NCBI GenBank assembly: GCA_900550255.1
Contig: URQZ01000003.1
Coordinates: forward strand, 37,713-101,712
DNA from: an uncultured Mycoplasmatota bacterium
Lineage (GTDB): Bacteria; Bacillota_I; Bacilli_A; RF39; UBA660
Length of the DNA stretch: 64,000 bases
Reading direction: 5' to 3'
Under the pieces are notes generated by a model. That model worked only from the letters and a program-made list of their open reading frames with translations, was not told where the DNA came from and ran no database searches. Made by a program: the position numbers and the translations under genes. Below, piece after piece: positions 54,409 to 61,090 of the stretch (its first letter is position 1; each line of letters begins with the position of its first letter).

Positions 54409-56037
54409 GTGTATCAAACATTATATAGAAAATATAGGCCACTAAATTTGGATGAAGTAGTTGGACAACAAGTGATTGTTAAAACCTTAAAAAATGCAAT
54501 ATTAAATAATCAATTATCTCATGCATATCTTTTTACAGGACCTAGAGGAACAGGAAAAACAAGTATAGCAAAGATCTTAGCTAGAACTATTAATTGTACA
54601 AATTTAAATGATACGACGCCTTGTAACAAATGTGTTAATTGTACACAAAATTTAAATCAACCTGTTGATATAATTGAAATAGATGCTGCCTCAAATAACG
54701 GTGTAGATGAAATAAGAGAATTAAAAAGCAAGGTAAATTTAGTACCAACAATCAATAAATATAAAGTATATATAATAGATGAAGTTCATATGTTAACAAC
54801 AGGAGCTTTTAATGCTTTACTAAAAACACTAGAAGAACCTCCAGCACATATAATATTTATTTTGGCTACAACAGAACCTCATAAAATACCAATGACAATA
54901 TTATCAAGATGTCAACGATTTGATTTTAAAAGAATAAGCAATCAAGATTTAGTAAAAAGATTAAAATATGTGGTTGATCAAGAAAAAATTAAAATAGAAG
55001 AAAATTGTTTAGAAGAAATAGCTAGACTGTCAAATGGTGGAATGCGTGATGCACTTAGTATATTAGATCAAGTTAATGCTTATGCTGATGATCAAATAAA
55101 AATAGAACAGATTCATGAAATAAATGGAACATTAACACCAGTAGAAATTAAAAACTTTATTTTAAATATTAAAAATAAAAAGTTAGAAGAAATTTTAGAA
55201 CTTATTGAACAATATGATAATAAGGGAAAAGATTTTGTAAAGTTAGCAGAAGAAATACTAGTCTATCTAAAAAACTTAATATTTAAATTTAATGTTCCAA
55301 AATATTTTGAATCATTAAACATTGATTTTAATGATTATGACATAGAAAAAATAGATATAGATGAACTAATAAATTATGTACAAAATTTTAATGATATTAT
55401 AAATGAATTAAAAAAATCAAGTAATCCAAAATTAATTTTTGAATTAAGTATTATAAAAATAATAAGTAAGAACAGTAATAGTGAAGAAGTAAAAACTGAT
55501 ATTCCAGTAATACCAAAAGAAAAACCAAAAGCAGAAAAAAAAGAAGTTGAAAAACAAACTTCAAATAATAAAATTGATATAAATATTTTAAATGAATTAC
55601 AGAAAATAAGAATAAATAACACTTTGTGTAATTTTAACAAAAAAGAATATTTAGAATTAAAAAGTAGAATGAATGAAATAAATAGACTAGTAATTGATCC
55701 AGAGTATAGTGAATATGCAGCTATTGTTTTAGATGGAACATTGAAAGCTGTAGGTCAAAAAAATTTAATATTTGTATATGAAAATATACATAATGCTAAA
55801 ATATATAATGAAAATGTAATAAAAATAGATGAAATGTTTGAATTTATTTTTAAAGAAAAATATATTAGCATAGCAACAGATATTGATAATTGGAATAAAA
55901 TAAAACAAGAATTTAATAATAAACAAAAAAAATATGAATATATAGACGAACCAAAAAAATTATTAGAAAAATTACAACAAAATAATAGTGAAAATAATAT
56001 TGAAAAAACATTTGGAAATATTATTGAATATAGTTAA
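54409..56037 (+). CDS. dnaX: DNA polymerase III subunits gamma and tau
   Basis: 542 residues, starting with GTG after AGGTGATAAA. Walker A GPRGTGKTSIAKIL, a zinc cluster CTNLNDTTPCNKCVNC, DEVHMLTTGAFNALLKTLEEPP and sensor SRCQRFDF are intact. The Lys/Glu-rich linker (about 365-390) leads to a tau-type C-terminal region. It loads the clamp and links the polymerase to DnaB. No programmed slippery site is evident. Confidence 0.95.
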   Translation: MYQTLYRKYRPLNLDEVVGQQVIVKTLKNAILNNQLSHAYLFTGPRGTGKTSIAKILARTINCTNLNDTTPCNKCVNCTQNLNQPVDIIEIDAASNNGVDEIRELKSKVNLVPTINKYKVYIIDEVHMLTTGAFNALLKTLEEPPAHIIFILATTEPHKIPMTILSRCQRFDFKRISNQDLVKRLKYVVDQEKIKIEENCLEEIARLSNGGMRDALSILDQVNAYADDQIKIEQIHEINGTLTPVEIKNFILNIKNKKLEEILELIEQYDNKGKDFVKLAEEILVYLKNLIFKFNVPKYFESLNIDFNDYDIEKIDIDELINYVQNFNDIINELKKSSNPKLIFELSIIKIISKNSNSEEVKTDIPVIPKEKPKAEKKEVEKQTSNNKIDINILNELQKIRINNTLCNFNKKEYLELKSRMNEINRLVIDPEYSEYAAIVLDGTLKAVGQKNLIFVYENIHNAKIYNENVIKIDEMFEFIFKEKYISIATDIDNWNKIKQEFNNKQKKYEYIDEPKKLLEKLQQNNSENNIEKTFGNIIEYS

Positions 56038-56055
56038 AAGAAAAGAGGAATAAAA

Positions 56056-56352
56056 ATGAACATACAAGCAATGATGAAGCAAGCTCAAAAATTACAAAAT
56101 GATATGATGACTGAAAAAAATAAAATAGATAATAAAGAATTTGTTGGCAAATCTTCATTCGTAACAGTAACATTAAAAGGAACTAAAAAAGTAGAAAGTA
56201 TAAAAATAGAACAAGAAAAATTAGATAAAGATGATATAGAAATGCTAGAAGATTTAATTATGGTAGCAATAAATGATGCAATGAAACAAATTGATAATGA
56301 AGTAGAACAAAATCTTGGAAAATATACTAAAGGTATGCCAGGACTATTTTAA
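56056..56352 (+). CDS. Nucleoid-associated protein YbaB/EbfC
   Basis: 98 residues. It begins MNIQAMMKQAQKLQNDMM, and the C-terminus has MVAINDAMKQI with the GMPGLF end seen in the family. It binds DNA as a dimer and may help recombination. dnaX-ybaB-recR is the conserved order. Its TAA overlaps the recR ATG (TAATG), coupling the two. Confidence 0.93.
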   Translation: MNIQAMMKQAQKLQNDMMTEKNKIDNKEFVGKSSFVTVTLKGTKKVESIKIEQEKLDKDDIEMLEDLIMVAINDAMKQIDNEVEQNLGKYTKGMPGLF

Positions 56353-56948
56353 TGTATCCACAAACTATTATTAATTTAATTGAATGCTATAAAAAATTAC
56401 CTGGAATAGGTGAAAAAACAGCAGAAAGATTAGCTTTAGCAACATTACAATTTGATGACAATATGTTAGAATTGTTTTCAAAATCAATACTTGATAGTAA
56501 AGATAAAATTAAAAGGTGTAAAAACTGTAATCATTTGACAGAAGAAGATATCTGTCAAATTTGCAAAGATGATGCACGCAATAAAAAAATGATATGTGTA
56601 GTAGAAGAACCAAAAAATGTAATTCTTTTTGAAAAAATAGGAACATATAAAGGATTGTATCATGTATTAGATGGATTGATATCCCCACTTGATGGCATAA
56701 ACCCAGAGGATATTAAGATTAACGAATTACTTGACAGAATAACAAAAGAAAATATAGAAGAAGTAATAATAGCAGTAAAACCTAGTATAGAAGGTGAAAC
56801 AACTGCAATGTATATATCAAAATTACTAGAAAATCAAAATGTTAAAGTTAGTAGAATAGCACATGGAATACCTTTAGGAGTAGACATGGAATATATTGAC
56901 TCATTAACTTTAGAAATGGCTTTAGAAGATAGGACAGATATATCATAA
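56352..56948 (+). CDS. recR: Recombination protein RecR
   Basis: 198 residues. Helix-hairpin-helix at LPGIGEKTAERLA, zinc finger CKNCNHLTEEDICQIC, then the TOPRIM domain with CVVEEPKNVILFE and KPSIEGETTAMYISKLL. RecR forms a clamp around DNA and works with RecO and RecF. It is followed 37 bp later by bofA, as in Bacillus. Confidence 0.96.
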   Translation: MYPQTIINLIECYKKLPGIGEKTAERLALATLQFDDNMLELFSKSILDSKDKIKRCKNCNHLTEEDICQICKDDARNKKMICVVEEPKNVILFEKIGTYKGLYHVLDGLISPLDGINPEDIKINELLDRITKENIEEVIIAVKPSIEGETTAMYISKLLENQNVKVSRIAHGIPLGVDMEYIDSLTLEMALEDRTDIS

Positions 56949-56984
56949 TATATAAATTAAATCATATTATTTAGTGGTGATGAT

Positions 56985-57173
56985 ATGATTAAATTTGTAT
57001 TTAAATTCCTAAAAAAACTTATTTTTAGTTCTTTTTTATTATATGGATATAATATTTTGGCCTTACCAATTAACGTTATTATTCCAATAAATATAATAAC
57101 TATACTAATAATTACAATTTTAGGAATACCAGCATTATTTGCTTTAATACTTATACATGTATTAATATATTAG
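56985..57173 (+). CDS. bofA: Pro-sigma-K processing inhibitor BofA
   Basis: 62 residues, two hydrophobic segments (about 10-30 and 34-62). The pattern PINVIIPINIITILIITILGIPALFALILIH is characteristic of BofA (hydrophobic hairpin with NxxT-like and GxPG-like turns). In Bacillus it holds the SpoIVFB protease inactive in the forespore outer membrane. The location after recR is conserved. It supports the idea of a sigma-K-controlled late sporulation stage. Confidence 0.85.
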   Translation: MIKFVFKFLKKLIFSSFLLYGYNILALPINVIIPINIITILIITILGIPALFALILIHVLIY

Positions 57174-57182
57174 AGGTGTAAG

Positions 57183-58145
57183 ATGATTGATGAATATATA
57201 GATGAACAAAAAATAATAACAACAGTTTTAAAAAATGCAGTAGAAAAAAATAAAATAAGTCATGCTTATTTATTTGAAACAAATGGTTATCAAAATAAAG
57301 ATGACTTTGTTTTGGCGTTCATAAAATATTTACTTTGTCCACATAATTATTCAAATAATAAAAATTGTGTTAACTGTACGCAATGTGAATTAATTCAAAA
57401 AAGAATCTTTTCAGAAGTTAAACATATTTATCCAGACGGAATGTGGATTAAAAAAGAACAACTAGAAGAATTACAACAAAATTTTAGTGAAACAAGTGTA
57501 GAATCAAATAAAAGAATATATGTTATACATAATGCTGATAGATTAAATACAGCCTCAGCAAATTCTATTTTGAAGTTTTTGGAAGAACCAGAAGACAATA
57601 TCATAGCCATTTTAATGACTGATAATATTCATCAATTATTGGATACAATTATTTCACGATGTCAGATAATTTCGTTTGCCAAAAATAATAAAGCTTTAGA
57701 AAAAAATTATCTTGAAAAAATAAAGAAAAATATTAATATGAATAATGATATAATTAGTTTAGATGAAACAATATTAAAAGAAAAAATAGAATCAGCAATT
57801 GAATTTTTAAAATATTATGAAAATAATAAGTTAGATACTGTTTTGTATACACAAAAATTGTTTCATAGTAAATATAATAATAAAAATGAAATTTTCATGG
57901 CTTTAGAAATTATGAATTTATTTTATTTAGATGTAATAAAGTATAAATTAAATAATAAGATTGAATTTTTTAATGAAAATCAATTAGATATAGAAAAAAT
58001 AAGTAAAAATAATTCTTTAGAACAACTTTATAAAAAGATTGATATAATATCAACAGCAAAAGATAATATATTTTATAATATTAATACCAATTTATTAATA
58101 GATAAATTAATAATAGAACTAGTAAAAGGTGATAATCATGAATAA
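57183..58145 (+). CDS. holB: DNA polymerase III delta-prime subunit
   Basis: 320 residues. The N-terminal region parallels DnaX: NKISHAYLFETNGYQNKDD (degenerate P-loop), Cys cluster CVNCTQCELIQK, HNADRLNTASANSILKFLEEP, and SRCQIISF. Delta-prime is the stator of the clamp loader. The weak P-loop fits a non-hydrolysing subunit. Its end overlaps ricT by 8 bp. Confidence 0.92.
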   Translation: MIDEYIDEQKIITTVLKNAVEKNKISHAYLFETNGYQNKDDFVLAFIKYLLCPHNYSNNKNCVNCTQCELIQKRIFSEVKHIYPDGMWIKKEQLEELQQNFSETSVESNKRIYVIHNADRLNTASANSILKFLEEPEDNIIAILMTDNIHQLLDTIISRCQIISFAKNNKALEKNYLEKIKKNINMNNDIISLDETILKEKIESAIEFLKYYENNKLDTVLYTQKLFHSKYNNKNEIFMALEIMNLFYLDVIKYKLNNKIEFFNENQLDIEKISKNNSLEQLYKKIDIISTAKDNIFYNINTNLLIDKLIIELVKGDNHE

Positions 58146-58932
58146 AATAGTTGGAGTAAAATTTGAAACAGAAACACAATTAAAATACTATTATATAGGT
58201 AAAAATTTAGTAAAAAAAGATGATAAAGTAGTTGTGTCAACTGATAAAGGATTAGAATTAGGAAAAGTAGTTACAGATGTACATCCAATTGATGATAAAA
58301 AATTAAAAAAAGAACTACCATCAATTATCCGTTTATCAACAAAAAAAGATTTTATTAACTATAAAGAAAATAAAAAATTAGCTGGACAAGCTTTAAAAAA
58401 ATGTAAAAAAATAGTAAAAGAAATGAATTTAGAAATGGATGTAATTGAAGCTTATTTTACACTCGATAAAGATCATTTAATTTTTAATTTTTATGCTGAT
58501 AATAGAGTAGACTTTAGAGAATTAGCTAAGGAATTAGCGTATATCTATAAAACTAGAATAGAGCTTCGTCAAATTGGTGTTAGGGATAAAGCCAAAAAAA
58601 TAGGTGGATTAGGATGTTGTGGAAGAGAGTTATGTTGTGCAAAATTTTTAAATAAATTTGATTCAGTAACAATATCAATGGCAAAAAATCAAAATTTATC
58701 ATTAAATCCAAATAAAATCAATGGGGTATGTGGAAGACTTTTATGTTGTTTAAAATATGAAGATGATGGTTATAAAGAATGTCGTAAATGTCTTCCAAAA
58801 GTAGGACAAATTATTGAAGTCGAAAATGGAAAAGGAAAAGTTACTTCAATAGATGTGTTAAATAAAAAGATAAAAATAGAATTAGAAAATGGTAATGTAA
58901 TAGAGGAACAAATTAAAAATGGAAGTAATTAA
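58138..58932 (+). CDS. ricT: PSP1-domain protein RicT (YaaT)
   Basis: 264 residues. The PSP1 core includes YFTLDKDHLIFNFYADNRVDFRELAKELA, and Cys residues GLGCCGRELCC and GVCGRLLCCLKYE are the Fe-S ligands of the Y-complex. In Bacillus YaaT with YlbF and YmcA guides RNase Y mRNA processing and affects sporulation, competence and biofilm formation. A GTG at 58129 also opens the frame, but ATG 58138 is better spaced from AAAAGGTGAT. Confidence 0.94.
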   Translation: MNKIVGVKFETETQLKYYYIGKNLVKKDDKVVVSTDKGLELGKVVTDVHPIDDKKLKKELPSIIRLSTKKDFINYKENKKLAGQALKKCKKIVKEMNLEMDVIEAYFTLDKDHLIFNFYADNRVDFRELAKELAYIYKTRIELRQIGVRDKAKKIGGLGCCGRELCCAKFLNKFDSVTISMAKNQNLSLNPNKINGVCGRLLCCLKYEDDGYKECRKCLPKVGQIIEVENGKGKVTSIDVLNKKIKIELENGNVIEEQIKNGSN

Positions 58933-59638
58933 TGATATTTTAGCTTATGAAAAATTGAAAATTTATCAAAATCCTAGCATGTTTCAATTTTCACTTGATT
59001 CTGTATTACTCCCTAATTTTGTAACTTTAAATAAAAATATAAAGAGAATATTAGATATTGGTACTGGTAATGCAATTATTCCAATTATATTGTCAACTAA
59101 AACGCCTGCTAAAATAACCGCAGTAGAATTACAAAAAGAAGTATATTTATTAGCAAAAAAATCAATTAAATTAAATAAATTAGAAAATCAAATCGAATTA
59201 ATTAATGATGATATAAAAAATTATTATTTAAATCAAGAAACAGAAACATTTGATGTTATTACATGTAATCCACCATATTTTAAAGTAAATAAAGATTCAC
59301 ATTTTAATAAAACTGATTACAAAACAATAGCAAGACATGAGGTAGCACTAAATTTAGATGATATAATGAAAATAGCAGTTAAATTGTTAAAAAATAAAGG
59401 AATCATTGCAATAGTGCATAGACCAGAGAGAATGATTGATATTATTCAAAGTATGAAAAAATATAATATAGAACCAAAAAAAATAAGGTTTGTTCATCCT
59501 AATAAGAATAAAGAAGCCAATATTATTTTAATTGAAGGTAGAAAAAATGGACAACCTGGTATAAAAGTTTTGAATCCAATATATTCACATGAAAAAAATG
59601 GCGAATATACAAATGAAATACAAAAATATTTTAAATAA
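58919..59638 (+). CDS. tRNA1(Val) (adenine37-N6)-methyltransferase-like (TrmN6/YabB)
   Basis: 239 residues. The SAM-binding motif is ILDIGTGNAIIPIIL (about 43-57). The N6-adenine catalytic motif is ITCNPPYFKV (about 119-128), and the N-terminal FQFSLDSVLLPNF is typical of the family. Bacillus yabB is in the same place before rsmI. The target tRNA in this organism is inferred. It starts 14 bases inside ricT. Confidence 0.85.
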   Translation: MEVINDILAYEKLKIYQNPSMFQFSLDSVLLPNFVTLNKNIKRILDIGTGNAIIPIILSTKTPAKITAVELQKEVYLLAKKSIKLNKLENQIELINDDIKNYYLNQETETFDVITCNPPYFKVNKDSHFNKTDYKTIARHEVALNLDDIMKIAVKLLKNKGIIAIVHRPERMIDIIQSMKKYNIEPKKIRFVHPNKNKEANIILIEGRKNGQPGIKVLNPIYSHEKNGEYTNEIQKYFK

Positions 59639-59649
59639 GAGGTGATATA

Positions 59650-60489
59650 ATGTCTCAAAAAAGTTATGATAATACACCAACATTATACTTAATTCCAACA
59701 CCAATAGGTAATATGGATGATATAACTCTAAGAGCAATAAATACTTTAAAAAAAGTTGAAGTTATTTTTTGTGAAGATACACGTGTAACTGGATTACTTT
59801 TGAAACATTTAGATATAAAGAAAAAATTAATTTCAAGTCATTTATATAATGAAGAAAAAAATTATAATAAACTTTTATCTTATTTAGAAAAAGGATATGA
59901 TGTTGGTTTAGTTAGTGATAGAGGTACACCAATTATAAGTGATCCTGGTTATTTTTTGGCCAAGTATGCTAGTGATAAAGGTTATAATGTTGTTGGATTA
60001 CCTGGACCAACAGCTTTAATTTCCGCATTAATAATGTCAGGAATTCAACCAATGCCCTTTCTATTTTATGGTTTTTTAAATAGCAAAGAAGGAAAAAGAC
60101 AAAAAGAATTAGAAAATCTAAAAAATATTAATGCTACTTTAATTCTTTATGAATCACCTCATCGTATTGAAAAGACTTTAAATGATATGAAAAACATTTT
60201 GGGAAATAGGCAAATATCAATTTCCCGGGAAATAAGTAAAAAATATGAAGAGGTATATCGTGGAACAATTGAAGAAATTCAAAAACAATTACTTGACATA
60301 AAAGGAGAATTTGTTATAGTAGTAAGTCCTGGAAAACAAGATGAAAACTATGACAATTTGACAATTATTGAACATATTAATCTTTTTATTGAAATGGGAA
60401 ATACTCCTAATGAAGCAATAAAGAAAGTAGCAAAACTTCGTCATCTAAATAAAAATGAAGTATATAAAAAATATCATAGAGGTGATTAA
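59650..60489 (+). CDS. rsmI: 16S rRNA (cytidine1402-2'-O)-methyltransferase
   Basis: 279 residues. Tetrapyrrole-methylase fold: LYLIPTPIGNMDDITLRAI, CEDTR, LVSDRGTPIISDPGY, and GLPGPTALISALIMSG. It modifies C1402 with RsmH. Its coding sequence contains a perfect Noc-binding palindrome (60220-60233). It is directly joined to pth with no gap. Confidence 0.96.
   Translation: MSQKSYDNTPTLYLIPTPIGNMDDITLRAINTLKKVEVIFCEDTRVTGLLLKHLDIKKKLISSHLYNEEKNYNKLLSYLEKGYDVGLVSDRGTPIISDPGYFLAKYASDKGYNVVGLPGPTALISALIMSGIQPMPFLFYGFLNSKEGKRQKELENLKNINATLILYESPHRIEKTLNDMKNILGNRQISISREISKKYEEVYRGTIEEIQKQLLDIKGEFVIVVSPGKQDENYDNLTIIEHINLFIEMGNTPNEAIKKVAKLRHLNKNEVYKKYHRGD
60220..60233. promoter_or_regulatory. Noc-binding site (NBS) inside rsmI
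   Basis: ATTTCCCGGGAAAT, a perfect 14-bp palindrome identical to the Noc-binding consensus of Bacillus. In such an AT-rich sequence the central CCCGGG is unusual. Confidence 0.8.
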
Positions 60490-61044
60490 ATGAAATTGAT
60501 AGTTGGTTTAGGAAATCCTGGACGCGAATATGATAAAACGAGGCATAATGTTGGTTTTATGGTTGTTGATACGATCGTTTCAAATTTAGGATTAAGTTTT
60601 AATAAAGAAAAATTTGATGGAATGTTGGCAGAAGTTATGATTAATCAAGAAAAAATAATGTTTTTAAAACCTCAAAGATATATTAATTTATCTGGAGAAG
60701 TGATAAAAAAATATGTTGATTTTTATAAAATAAATGTCGATGATATATTAATTATTAGTGATGATTTAGATCTTGAAGTAGGAAAAATGAAACTTCGTAA
60801 ACAAGGTGGTAGTGGAGGACATAATGGCCTAAAAAATATTGAGTTAAATTTAAAAACTAAAAATTATAAACGATTAAAAATTGGTATATCAAATAATAAA
60901 ATGATTGATACAAAGGATTATGTATTGAGTAAATTTTCTAAAACTGATCAAGAAAAAATAAATCAAATTATAGACAAAACACCAAGTATAATTAATGATT
61001 ATTTGAGTATGACATTTGATAATTTGATGAATAAATATAATTAA
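60490..61044 (+). CDS. pth: Peptidyl-tRNA hydrolase
   Basis: 184 residues. KLIVGLGNPGREYDKTRHNVGFMVVD holds the catalytic His (H20 type) and Asn. LKPQRYINLSGE and ISDDLDLEVGKMKLRKQGGSGGHNGLKNIE are also present. It recycles peptidyl-tRNA. The pth-mfd order is conserved in Bacilli. A terminator follows before mfd. Confidence 0.96.
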   Translation: MKLIVGLGNPGREYDKTRHNVGFMVVDTIVSNLGLSFNKEKFDGMLAEVMINQEKIMFLKPQRYINLSGEVIKKYVDFYKINVDDILIISDDLDLEVGKMKLRKQGGSGGHNGLKNIELNLKTKNYKRLKIGISNNKMIDTKDYVLSKFSKTDQEKINQIIDKTPSIINDYLSMTFDNLMNKYN

Positions 61045-61068
61045 TGATACAAAAAAAGTATCATTTTT
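61043..61068 (+). terminator. Terminator between pth and mfd
   Basis: Eight-pair stem AATGATAC / GTATCATT with an A7 loop and five T. Its 5' arm starts in the pth stop. Confidence 0.75.
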
Positions 61069-61090
61069 GTCGTGTGAAAGGAGATAAAAT

